Shown here: one piece after another, positions 28,340-37,260 of the stretch
Layout: the number at the start of each line of letters is the position of its first letter
Numbering within the stretch: position 1 is the stretch's first letter
The notes under the pieces: generated by a model
Database searches by the model: none
What the model saw: only the letters and a program-made list of their open reading frames with translations
Told to the model about the DNA's origin: nothing
Made by a program: the position numbers and the translations under genes
Origin: Clostridiales bacterium
GTDB lineage: Bacteria > Bacillota > Clostridia > Lachnospirales > WQUN01
DNA length: 64,000 nt
Assembly: GCA_031270945.1 (NCBI GenBank)
Contig: JAISWZ010000085.1
Coordinates: forward strand, 1-64,000
Direction: 5' to 3'

Positions 28340-29430
28340 AAGCCCCGCTATAATTTTAATATTGATTTTATATTTTGCAAGTACGCACTTTTTTGTGCTA
28401 TACTATCCAAAATGAAACCAAGCATTGCTTAAGTATATTGGCGTCCATCGCCTCTTTGGTGTCAATCGCTTTGCGCTTTCTCCAATCCTCATGTTGTGAT
28501 TATAATACTGATTTTTCATTTTGCAAGTACGCACTTTTTTGTGCTATACTATCCAAAATAAAACCATAGGATGGCTTAAGCGCTTTGGCATCCAGCGCCT
28601 ATTACGCTTTCTCCGTACCTATGCTATAATTATAATACTGATTTTTCATTCTGCAAGTACGCACTTTTTTGTGCTATACTATCCAAAATGAAACTAAGCA
28701 TGATTTAAGCGCTTCGGCGTCTAATGCTTCTTTGGTGTCCAGCGCCTCTTCGGCATCCAGCGCCTTGCGCTCTATCCAAACCTATACTATAATTATAATA
28801 CTGATTTTTCATTCTGCAAGTACGCACTTTTTTGTGCTATACTATCCAAAACGAAACCAAGTAAGGTTTAAGCGCCTCGGCATCCAGCGCCTATTGCGCC
28901 CTCTCCAAACCTATGCTATAATTATAATACTGATTTTTCTTTCTGCAAGTACGCACTTTTTTGTGCTATACTATCTAAAATGAAACTAAGCTTGATTAAG
29001 CGCTCCAGCGTCCAATGCCTCTTTGGCTTCCAGCGCCTCTTTGGTGTCCAGCGCCTATTGTGCTTTCTCCAAACCCACGCTATAATTATAATACTGATTT
29101 TTCTTTCTGCAAGTACGCACTTTTTTGTGCTATACTACCCAAAACGAAACTAAACATGATTTAAGCGCTCCGGCGTCCAATGCCTCTTTGGCGTCAAGCG
29201 CCTTACGCTTTTCCTAAACCCATGATATAATTATAATACTGATTTTTCTTTCTGCAAGTACGCACTTTTTTGTGATATACTACCTAAAACGAAACCATAG
29301 GACAGCTTAAGCGCTTTCGCCTTAATTGCCTCTTGCGCTCTCTTCAAATCCATGCTATAATTTTAATACCAATTTTTCATTCTGCAAGTACGCACTTTAT
29401 AGTGCAATAGTTTCTAAAGCGAAACCCAGT
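28340..29430 (+). repeat. eight tandem promoter/operator repeats upstream of hxlR
   Basis: Eight copies of a 129-164-bp unit run up to the HxlR gene. Each contains GCTATAATTATAATACTGATT (first 20 bases variable), then CTGCAA or TTGCAA, an 18-bp spacer, and TATACT. The spacer holds the imperfect dyad GTACGCAC-T6-GTGC. The -35/-10 cores are at 28375-28404, 28521-28550, 28651-28680, 28814-28843, 28943-28972, 29107-29136, 29252-29281 and 29382-29411. The last copy, nearest the gene, has the most diverged -10. Between cores lie 17-18-bp minisatellite units such as GCCTCTTTGGTGTCCAG, whose number explains the spacing steps. Confidence 0.9.
29382..29411 (+). promoter_or_regulatory. gene-proximal promoter/operator copy for hxlR
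   Basis: CTGCAA, an 18-bp spacer with GTACGCACTTTATAGTGC, and a weak AATAGT in place of TATACT. The dyad here is the most symmetric of the array (GCACTTTATAGTGC), so it may be the best operator and the weakest promoter. It lies 70 bp upstream of the HxlR start. Confidence 0.6.
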
Positions 29431-29481
29431 ACCCAAAATGATACCGTTAAAAAACGCCCATTTGCGAAGGGAGATGCAAGC

Positions 29482-29841
29482 ATGAAATGTTGCGGCGAGG
29501 TCAATTGCCCAGTTGACGCGACACTGGACATGATCGGAGGAAAGTACAAAGCCCTTATACTTTGGCACCTGATTGACACCACACTGAGGTTTGGGGAATT
29601 GAGCAAACTCATTCCGCAGGCCACGGCAAAAATGCTTACCCAGCAGCTGCGCGAGCTGGAGGCAGACAACCTGGTCATCCGCACTGTTCACCCAGTGGTT
29701 CCTCCCAAAGTGGAGTACCGCCTCTCGGAGCTGGGCGAAAGCATCAGGCCAATTCTTTCCGCCATGTACGATTGGGGCGCTGACTACCTGAAGAAGAGCG
29801 GGCTTGAGGTGAACTGTTCCATGTCAGCAAAGGCCCGCTAG
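29482..29841 (+). CDS. HxlR-family transcriptional regulator
   Basis: The 119-residue protein is a complete HxlR-type winged helix: CPVDATLDMIGGKYKALILW (residues 9-28), RFGELSKLIPQATAKMLTQQ, LRELEADNLVIRTVHPVVPP and VEYRLSELGESI. Cysteines at 3, 4 and 9 could sense electrophiles or oxidants, as in related YodB/HypR proteins. Start chosen at ATG 29482 with GGGAG upstream; earlier in-frame codons belong to the repeat array. HxlR regulators commonly repress their own or a neighbouring redox gene through dyads like those in the array. No target enzyme gene is adjacent on this strand. Confidence 0.9.
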   Translation: MKCCGEVNCPVDATLDMIGGKYKALILWHLIDTTLRFGELSKLIPQATAKMLTQQLRELEADNLVIRTVHPVVPPKVEYRLSELGESIRPILSAMYDWGADYLKKSGLEVNCSMSAKAR

Positions 29842-29896
29842 GGTTGAAGCTCGGAAAACGCGGGCGCTAGGGCCAGGGCTTAAGCGCAATATTTGA

Positions 29897-29930
29897 GGCT
29901 TCCAGGATTCCTTTCTGGAAGCCTTTTTTG
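29897..29930 (+). terminator. intrinsic terminator after hxlR
   Basis: AGGCTTCCAG and CTGGAAGCCT form the stem, followed by TTTTT. Confidence 0.85.
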
Positions 29931-30375
29931 CGTTAAAAGAAAAATGCTGGCCGGGATAGGTCAGCATACCCCAAAACTCTGTTGACTTAACTATATATTT
30001 CTGATATTGACAAACATTTTTGTTATAAATTCACTGATTATGATGTTTTGTCAAGCGCAATCAAACATAATTTCGTTAGATACACTAGCTTGACATTGCT
30101 TTATCGCGTCTGAATTTGGAGTTTTCTTGTCATGTCATGGGTATACTTCAGAGTACCCTCAAAGAAAATCTGCATTTAATCCTAACGTTAATTCAAACAA
30201 GTACGCTAGTTAATTAACATCGAGCCACTTGCGGGGTTATGTCTTATAACAGCAATAGCTTCGTTTACTCCCAATCTTTTGAACCTGTATTCAGCAAAAG
30301 GCTGGCATGCATCCGCACTCCAGCCTTCAACCCCATCATACTCTCTTTCGCTTTTCAAGCGCTATGAATTTCTTC
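29931..30375. other. intergenic region without recognised gene
   Basis: This 445-bp A/T-rich stretch separates the HxlR gene from the convergent aldo/keto reductase. It contains short TTGACA-like motifs but no well-spaced promoter, no Shine-Dalgarno-led frame and no clear hairpin near the reductase stop. I see nothing I can name. Confidence 0.5.
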
Positions 30376-31356
30376 TTACACATGACCCATGACTTTATGG
30401 GGAACGTATGGTTCTTCCAGATATGCAGCCTCTTCTGGCGTGAGCGATATAGACGTTGCCGGGAGCGCCTCTTCCAGGTGCGAGGCTTTGGTTGCGCCAA
30501 CAATGGGAATGGCTACAGGCGCTTTCTGCATGATCCAAGCAAGCGCCACTTGGGTTCTTAGCGCTCCCCTCTTCTCGGCTACCTCGCCTAGCCTGTCTGT
30601 TACGAGCTTGTCCGCCTCGGCTGTAGTGTCATATTTCTTTTGCGAAATAAAATCGGTTTCAAGCCTTTTGGTAGACGTTTCGCCGCCTCTGGTCAAGCGT
30701 CCCGCCGCCAACGGGCTATAGGGAGTGATAGCAATCTTTTCTTCCTTGCAGAGAGGGAGCATTTCTCTTTCCTCTTCGCGATAGATTAGGTTGAGATGGT
30801 TCTGCATTGTCACAAAGCGGGTCCAGCCATTCGCCTGAGCCACGTAGAGCGCCTTCAGGAACTGCCAGGAGTGCATGGCGGACGCGCCGATATACCTGGC
30901 CTTCCCTGCCTTGACTACGTCATTTAACGCTGACATGGTCTCTTCTATGGGGGTTCCATAGTCCCAGCGATGGATGATGTAGAGATCTACGTAGTCCATT
31001 CCCAAGCGCTTGAGGCTGTGGTCTATCTCGCTTAAGATCGCCTTTCTGGACAGCCCGGCCCCGTTTGGCCCATCGTGCATTTTGCCGTTTACCTTCGTCG
31101 CGATCACTACTTGGTCGCGATTGGCATAGTCCCTGATGGCCTTGCCCAGGATCTCCTCGCTTCTGCCAAGGGAATAGACATTGGCTGTGTCAAAGAAGTT
31201 GATTCCAAGCTCAAGAGCCCTTTTGATCACAGGCCTGCTGGCTTCCTCTCCCAGCGCCCACTTGTGCACCCATCCATCGGGATCTCCAAACCCCATGCAT
31301 CCAAGGCAAATTTTCGAAACGTCTAGCCCTGTGTTTCCGAGCTTAATGTACTCCAT
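30376..31356 (-). CDS. aldo/keto reductase
   Basis: The 326-residue (alpha/beta)8 NADPH oxidoreductase has the family tetrad: Asp in NFFDTANVYS, the Tyr three residues on, Lys in VVIATKVN and His in YIIHRWD. The nucleotide-binding end AIPIVGATKASHLEEAL is present. The protein resembles the YajO/YakC/IolS group that reduces aldehydes and quinones. GGAGGCGAGGT precedes the ATG. It is divergent from an AdhR-like MerR gene and has a MerR-type promoter (31553-31583), so induction by reactive aldehydes is likely. Substrate is not determined. Confidence 0.94.
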   Translation of the reverse strand: MEYIKLGNTGLDVSKICLGCMGFGDPDGWVHKWALGEEASRPVIKRALELGINFFDTANVYSLGRSEEILGKAIRDYANRDQVVIATKVNGKMHDGPNGAGLSRKAILSEIDHSLKRLGMDYVDLYIIHRWDYGTPIEETMSALNDVVKAGKARYIGASAMHSWQFLKALYVAQANGWTRFVTMQNHLNLIYREEEREMLPLCKEEKIAITPYSPLAAGRLTRGGETSTKRLETDFISQKKYDTTAEADKLVTDRLGEVAEKRGALRTQVALAWIMQKAPVAIPIVGATKASHLEEALPATSISLTPEEAAYLEEPYVPHKVMGHV

Positions 31357-31413
31357 ACCTCGCCTCCTGCAGCGCGCCAGGTTTTTCGCCCAGCGTCTAT
31401 TTTCGCTCTCTTA

Positions 31414-31515
31414 GTGCATATCCCAAAATTCCGTAATGGCACCGGAAAAATCCTGGCGAATGCTTCAACGCCGGATTTTTCCGGTGCCTCGGATATAATT
31501 TTGGGATATGCACTT
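31414..31515. repeat. palindromic element, type B, copy 9
   Basis: TAGTGCATATCCCAAAATTC opens and AATTTTGGGATATGCACTTA closes. The core contains ACCGGAAAAATCC and GGATTTTTCCGGT as an inner inverted repeat. It lies in the leader of the aldo/keto reductase, downstream of its promoter. Confidence 0.85.
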
Positions 31516-31552
31516 AAACAATTGACTTGCAGCATGCAACATAGTACAATCT

Positions 31553-31583
31553 ATTATACGACTTGGAGTTGGCTCTAAGTCAA
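31553..31583 (-). promoter_or_regulatory. MerR-type promoter of the aldo/keto reductase gene
   Basis: On the minus strand TTGACT (31578-31583) and TATAAT (31553-31558) are separated by 19 bp, the stretched spacing typical of MerR-activated promoters. The spacer carries the dyad ACTTGGAG-TTGG-CTCTAAGT (31561-31580, as read on the + strand). This fits the AdhR/NmlR subgroup. Confidence 0.88.
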
Positions 31584-31642
31584 TAGGAACTTCATATAAA
31601 GGCGGATTTTTTAAGCTTTCGCCACGAGAGGCGGCATCGTTC

Positions 31643-32038
31643 ATGACTATAGCGCAAGCTTGCAAAACCCTCAATCTATCAGCGGACACTTTAAGGTACT
31701 ATGAAAAGGTAGGGCTTATCCCCAAAATCGGCAGAACGGAAAGCGGCTTGAGAGACTACACCAGCGCTGACTGCAATTGGATCGAGTTTATCAAGTGCAT
31801 GCGCAACGCAGGGGTTCAAGTTGAATCGCTGGTAGAGTACGTAAAGCTGTACCAGGAAGGCGACTCAACCCATGAGGCCCGGAAGGACATTCTTGTTCGG
31901 GAGCGTGATCGCATATCCGCGCAGGTTGAGGCGATGCAACAGACGCTCACCAGGCTCAACTTCAAGATCGAAAAGTACGAAACGAAAATGAAAAACGCAG
32001 AGCCCTTGCTGGGTGACTGCGCGAAGTGCTCTTCATAA
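31643..32038 (+). CDS. AdhR-like MerR-family regulator
   Basis: The 131-residue protein has the MerR helix-turn-helix (MTIAQACKTLNLSADTLRYY) and wing (GLIPKIGRTESGLRDY), then a coiled coil to the C-terminus. Cysteines are at 7, 44 and 52, and a CAKC motif ends the protein. A cysteine at position 52 is the conserved reactive residue in Bacillus AdhR, which senses formaldehyde and methylglyoxal. The gene is divergent from an aldo/keto reductase that has a 19-bp-spacer promoter with a fitting dyad. The ribosome binding site is GAGAGGCGG. A strong terminator follows. Confidence 0.9.
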   Translation: MTIAQACKTLNLSADTLRYYEKVGLIPKIGRTESGLRDYTSADCNWIEFIKCMRNAGVQVESLVEYVKLYQEGDSTHEARKDILVRERDRISAQVEAMQQTLTRLNFKIEKYETKMKNAEPLLGDCAKCSS

Positions 32039-32057
32039 GCTTTAAGAGCCATTGCTT

Positions 32058-32096
32058 GCGGCATGGATCCATTTGGGGATCTGTGCCGCTTTTTTT
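32058..32096 (+). terminator. intrinsic terminator after the AdhR-like gene
   Basis: GCGGCATGGATCC and GGATCTGTGCCGC form the stem around ATTTGG, followed by seven T. Confidence 0.9.
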
Positions 32097-32240
32097 ATCT
32101 TATATAAGCCTACGAGTATAAAGTTTAGGGTATCAGGGAACCGGCAGCACGTCTTGAATCGAAAGCGAGCCCAACTACCCTCTTGAGGTGAAGATACGGA
32201 GGCTCCTTTTGTACCGTGGCATTGGCACTTATTGCTCTTT

Positions 32241-32273
32241 GCGGTACGGGCTCGCTCTTTGAGCCCGTACCGC
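32241..32273 (+). repeat. array hairpin H0
   Basis: GCGGTACGGGCTC and GAGCCCGTACCGC pair perfectly around GCTCTTT. Compared with H1-H5 one stem pair has changed on both sides (T-A instead of C-G) and one is C-G where the others have T-G. It precedes the first promoter of the array. Confidence 0.8.
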
Positions 32274-32439
32274 TTTCTGCTTCACCTTTTCGATAAGCTC
32301 TAGCTTTCTGGTTCGCTGTGTTCAAATATCTCCGCGGTTGCTTTTATTAGTGTTTTCGTTCAAATATCTCCAGAAACGGCTAATGTTAATGTTTTCGTTC
32401 AACTACACTGCTTTCTCCCTTTTGCGGCTAAGGCTATTG

Positions 32440-32850
32440 TAAGAAAGGCCTCTTTGTGTTTTGTGAAATAATGTTACTTTTTGTCTTTCAAATCCTCATT
32501 TGCGAGCGCTCATCTCAAATCTCTGAATGCTTAACATTGCATTTATCATTTGCAACCTTCGCGAAATTTGCTATAAATACTAATTAACATTCGGAGCTTT
32601 TCACAAGTTTAGCCTTAGCCAGAAACCTTGCAAAACATGCGTTCGTTGTTCGTGAATCAATCCTAAACCACTTCATGTCGGTTTTGCGTCATCGAGTTTT
32701 ATGATAAAACTCTGTTTGAGCAACATAAAATTGCCTCACAATGAATGTTGGCTATCAACTCTGCGCATATGCTCGTAATTTTATAGCACATCTGTTCGCT
32801 CTTTAAATTCGCCTATGTTTTTTCTGTCTGGCGGAAGAGTCATGCGCGTT
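32440..32850 (+). ncRNA. array unit 1: promoter and conserved 5' block
   Basis: TTGCAA (32550-32555), 16-bp spacer, TATAAA (32572-32577), then TAATTAACATTCGGAG and about 250 bases shared with the other units, including AAAACTCTGTTTGAGCAAC. The next terminator-like hairpin is at 33001-33032, giving a possible RNA of about 0.45 kb. The RNA call is inference. Confidence 0.5.
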
Positions 32851-33000
32851 CATAAATGGTCGTTTGGCTCTCTCACAGCAGTACTACGCTTCCTATTCCT
32901 CGCTTAGTTTCCCTGGCGCCGCTATCCTTTAGCCGCTTTCAACCCGCCTTAGCCACGCTTGGAGGTACCCTCTGTCCCAATTCATCTGATTCCTCCCTTT

Positions 33001-33032
33001 GCGGTATGGGCCCGCTCTTTGGGCCCGTACGC
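33001..33032 (+). repeat. array hairpin H1
   Basis: GCGGTATGGGCCC and GGGCCCGTAC(C)GC; one C is missing in the right arm compared with H2, H4 and H5. It would end unit 1. Confidence 0.7.
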
Positions 33033-33119
33033 TTATTGCCTCGCTTTCTCGGTATCGTGCGCTTCTCGATAGCAATGTGCAACGCATACAAGTTCTTTCT
33101 TCAACCTTATTTCTCGTCT

Positions 33120-33560
33120 CAATAACGTCGCTTTGTCCCTTCGATGCAAGGGGTATTTTAAAAAATCTCCTTTGGTTTTTGTTAGATTTTATTGCTTTTT
33201 GTCTTTTGATTCATCTTCTTCTCGTGCTCACCTAAAATCTCTGAATGCTTAACATTGTAGTAATTTTCTGCAACCTTCTAGATATTTGTTATAATTACTA
33301 ATTAACATTCGGAGTATTTCACAAGTTTCACATTAGCCAGAAACCTTGAAAAACATGCGTTCGCAGTTCTTGAATCAATCCTGTTCGACTCAATATCGTT
33401 TTTGAATCATAGATTTTAAGTGGCAAAACTCTGTTTGAGCAACATACAATACGTATATAATGAATGTTGGCTACAAACTCGATGCATATCCTCGCAATTT
33501 TACAGCATATCTGTTCGCGCTTTTAATCAGCCTATGTTGGCGGAAGAGCCAGGCGCGTTC
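33120..33560 (+). ncRNA. array unit 2: promoter and conserved 5' block
   Basis: CTGCAA (33268-33273), 16-bp spacer, TATAAT (33290-33295), followed by CTAATTAACATTCGGAGTAT and the shared block. A unique C/T-rich body runs to the hairpin at 34609-34641, about 1.35 kb in all. Inferred noncoding RNA. Confidence 0.5.
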
Positions 33561-34608
33561 ACAAGCGGTCGTTTGGCTAACTTCTGCCTCTGCATTTCCT
33601 TCCCGTTTTCTAAGCGCTAATCCAGGACTTTCTCGTACCTTCCCTCTTCGATGAGTCCGTTCTTAGGGTTCGTACCGCTTATGTACTCCCCTCTTTCTCT
33701 CTAACTATTGAAAGCGGCTTGTCTATCCTCTCGTCTAGCGCTTCCCTATTCCACTGTATCCTAGCTCGTTCTCGCTCGTCTTGCTATGGCTTACCGCGCT
33801 CTCTATCCAAACGCGTCTGAATCCGCCTATTCGGTACAGGCTCTTGGTTTGCCAAAAAGCAACATCCCCGTGGAAGCCAAAAACCGCTTATGGGCACCTT
33901 TCTCGGTTCATCATCACCACAGGAACGTTTCTTTATTCCACCATGGAATTTAGCGCCATTTGCTTGTTGGCCCCTTATTGGTGCTTGCCCCTATTGGATT
34001 GGCAAAGCAATCTTTGTACCGCTTCAAAGCGAATGTCTTGAGTGGAAACCTAAAATCCAAACATAGCTTTCGACTTGGCTTGGCCAAAAATAATAAGCCA
34101 TTCGCCGCAAAACTGCGTTCACCTTTGGCTAACGTTCAGAGTGCTTTCAAAAAAGGCGGCGGGAGTGGTTAGTCCCAATCGGCTTTCCTGCCCTGCTCTG
34201 AGTCACGCCTAAAAAAGTTGCCATGAGCGTCATCCGAAAAATCCGTGAGCCTATTTCGCGCTTCGGGATGGCGGTGAGCCCATCGTACTGCTACTCGATT
34301 TCTTGGGCAAGAAAACATCCGACAATTCAAAGCCTTGCGCATCGCGCTCCGTCAAAAGTAGCTCTCGATTTTAATCTCAGTAAGCTTAACATTTCATGTA
34401 ATCAATACGGGCCCTCTCTTTAAGCCTGTGCTGCTTATCCCCGCTCTCTCCAACCGCCTGAAAACCGCTTGCCTATCTCTCACACAGCAGTACTACGCTT
34501 CCTATTCCTCGCTTAGCTTCCCTGGCGCCGCTATCCTTTAGCGGCTTTCAACCCGCCTTAGCCACGCTTGGAGGTACCCTCTGTCCCAATGCATTTGATT
34601 CCTCCCTT

Positions 34609-34641
34609 GCGGTATGGGCCCGCTCTTTGGGCCCGTACCGC
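34609..34641 (+). repeat. array hairpin H2
   Basis: GCGGTATGGGCCC and GGGCCCGTACCGC around GCTCTTT, followed by TTTTTG, as an intrinsic terminator would be. Confidence 0.75.
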
Positions 34642-34734
34642 TTTTTGCCTCGCTTTCTCGGTATCTATGCTCTTCTCGATAGCAATGTGCAACACGCACA
34701 AGTTCTTTCTTCAACCTTATTTCGCATCTCAATA

Positions 34735-35190
34735 ACGTCGCTTTGCCCTTCGATGCAAGGGGTCTTTTAAAAAAACTCCTTTGGTTTTTGTTAAATTGTA
34801 TTGCTTTTTGTCTCTTGATTCATCTTCTTCTCGTGCTCACCTAAAATCTCTGAATGCTTAACATTGTAGTAATTATCTGCAACATTCTAAAAATTCGCTA
34901 TAATCACTAATTAACATTCGGAGTATTTCACAAGTTTCACATTAGCCAGAAACCTTGCAAAACATGCGTTCGCAGTTCGGGAATCAATCCTACTCGACTC
35001 AATGTCATTTTTGAATCATCGATTTTAAGTGGCAAAACTCTGTTTGAGCAACATACAATTCTCTAACAATGAATGTTGGCTACAAACTCTGTGCATATCC
35101 TCGCAATTACACAGCACATCTGTTCGCGCTTTAAATTCGCCTATGTTTTTTCTGCCTGTAGGAAGAGCCATGCCAGCAACCAGCGGTCGT
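34735..35190 (+). ncRNA. array unit 3: promoter and conserved 5' block
   Basis: CTGCAA (34877-34882), 16-bp spacer, TATAAT (34899-34904), then the shared block. The next strong hairpin is at 35621-35653, about 0.75 kb downstream. A weaker hairpin-like copy is near 35447-35475. Confidence 0.5.
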
Positions 35191-35620
35191 TGGCTAACTT
35201 CTCGTCCACCCCTTCCCTACCCCACTGTCTCCTAGCCCGCTTTCGCTCGTCTTAGCTATAGCTTACGGCGCTCCCTATCCCAATGCATCTGAATCCGCAT
35301 TTTCGGTACAGGCTCGTCTAGCCCTCCCCCTGCGATATCGTTTCCCAGCCCTTAGCCAAGGCTCAATGAGGATCTGTCTCTGTAAATCCGATCTCTCATA
35401 TTCCTGTTAGCTACGCTCTTGAAATCCGCCTCCCTACTTCTGCACAGCATGGGCCCTCTCTTTAAGCCTGTACTGCTTCCCCATTCTCTCCAGCCGTCTA
35501 AAAACTGCTTGCCTATTCCTCGCTTAGCTTCCCTGGCACCAGTATCTTTCACCCGTTTTCAACCCGCCTTAGCCACGCTTGGAATTAATCACTGTTCCAA
35601 TGCATCTGATTCCTCCCTTA

Positions 35621-35653
35621 GCGGTATGGGCCCGTTCTTTGGGCCCGTACCGC
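35621..35653 (+). repeat. array hairpin H4
   Basis: GCGGTATGGGCCC and GGGCCCGTACCGC around GTTCTTT, followed by TTTTTG. Confidence 0.75.
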
Positions 35654-35749
35654 TTTTTGCCTCGCTTTCTCGGTATCTGTGCGCTTCTCGATAGCAATGT
35701 GCAACACGTGCAAGTTCATACTTCAACTTTATTTCGCATCTCAATAACA

Positions 35750-36175
35750 CTGCTTTGCCCCTTCGAAGCAAAGGGTATTTTGAAAAAGCTCCTTTGGTTT
35801 TTGTTAAATTGTATTGCTTTTTGTCTCTTGATTCATCTTCTTCCCATCCTCACCTAAAATCTCTGAATGCTTAACATTGTAGTAATTGTCTGCAACCATC
35901 TAGATATTTGTTATAATTACTAATTAACATTCGGAGTATTTCACAAGTTTCATATTAGCCAGAAACCTTGCAAAACATGCGTTCGCAGTTCATGAATCAA
36001 TCCTACTCGACTCAATGTCGTTTTACAGTCATCGATTTTAAGTGGCAAAACTCTGTTTGCGCAACATACAATACCGATGCTAAGCGATTTCAGCCTCAAC
36101 TCTTGCACTTGTTTCGTATTTCAACAGCACATCTGTTCGCATTTTAAATTCGCCTATGTTTTTTCTGTCTGGCGT
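35750..36175 (+). ncRNA. array unit 4: promoter and conserved 5' block
   Basis: CTGCAA (35890-35895), 16-bp spacer, TATAAT (35912-35917), then the shared block. The body contains three degenerate hairpin copies (near 36290, 36420 and 36600) and ends at the strong hairpin at 36772-36804. Confidence 0.5.
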
Positions 36176-36771
36176 CAGTCCTTTGACAATCGCTCCCTGC
36201 CCCACTATCGCTTCTCAGCCTATTCTCAGTCCGTTTAGCCATGACCTTAGCAATTCCCTATCGCTTTGCATTTGCAGCCTCCCCTTGGGGCCGTAGCGTT
36301 TATAGCTACTCTATCTCCAGCTGCTTGCCTTGCCCTCCCCTATCCCGCCATCGCTTCCAATCTCCTACTCGCTTTAGCCATGTTTTGCGATGCCCTCTAC
36401 CCAAACGCGCTTGAGTCTTCCCTTGAGGCATGAGCTCTCCCTTTAGGCCCGTACCGCTTATATTCTCTTTCTCTTGCCTTGCCCTCCCCTCCCCTGCATT
36501 TGATATCGCCTTCATGCTGCCGCTTAGCCCGCATCAGCTCGTCTTGGCTTAGGCTTGAGGCAATCCCCTATCCCAATGCATGTGAACTCTCTTAAGCGCT
36601 ACGGGCACTCTCTTTAAGCCCTGTACTGCTTATACCCTCTCCAGTTGCTTGAAAACCGCTGACTTGCCTCTCATGCAATCCTCCCCTGCCCTGCTATCAT
36701 TTAGCTCGCCATCAACCAGTCTAGCCACGCTTGCGGCAACCTCTGTCCCTATGCATCTGAATCCTCCATTT

Positions 36772-36804
36772 GCGGTATGGGCCCGCTCTTTGGGCCCGTA
36801 CCGC
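36772..36804 (+). repeat. array hairpin H5
   Basis: GCGGTATGGGCCC and GGGCCCGTACCGC around GCTCTTT, followed by TTTTTA. Confidence 0.75.
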
Positions 36805-36889
36805 TTTTTACCTGACTTTTCAGGTATCCGCTTGTTTCTCAATAGCCATGTGCAACCCTCATAAGTTCTTTCTTTTGACCTATTTCGTG

Positions 36890-37260
36890 TCTCAATAACG
36901 TCACTTTGCCTCTTCGATGCAAGTGGTCTTTTATAAAAGCTCCTTTAGTTTTTGTTAAATTGTATTGCTTTTTGTCTCTTGACTTCACTTCTTCCCGCGC
37001 TCATAAAAATCTCTGAGTGCTTAACATTATATTAATTATCCGCAACTATTGCAAAACTTGTCGCATTCACGAATTAACATTCAGAGTTTTCGCAAGCCTC
37101 GCCCCAGCCAAAAATCCCGAAAACAAGCGTTCGCAATTCTTGCCAAATGAAAATTCTCGCCCAATGCCATTTTTGCCTAATCAAATTAAGTGGTAAAACT
37201 CTGCCTGAGCAACATGCAACACCTTAACAACGCGCTTAAGGCTCCTGTTCGCGCTTTTAA
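36890..37260 (+). ncRNA. array unit 5, the most diverged copy
   Basis: CCGCAA (37040-37045), 16-bp spacer and CGCATT (37062-37067) occupy the promoter positions, but the -10 is degraded, so this copy may be silent. The shared block continues with GAATTAACATTCAGAG and AAAACTCTGCCTGAGCAAC. It runs into the duplicated promoter region of the methyltransferase. Confidence 0.4.

Noticed and set aside
28340-29430. A CRISPR array at the tandem repeats
   Set aside because: Repeats are 129-164 bp apart with similar, not unique, spacers. There are no cas genes, and each repeat is a promoter core.
34538-35771. Minus-strand frames with YRESEAKSGTGPK in the array
   Set aside because: They are the reverse reading of the covarying hairpin and its flanks. 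Frames differ in length and end differently in each copy.
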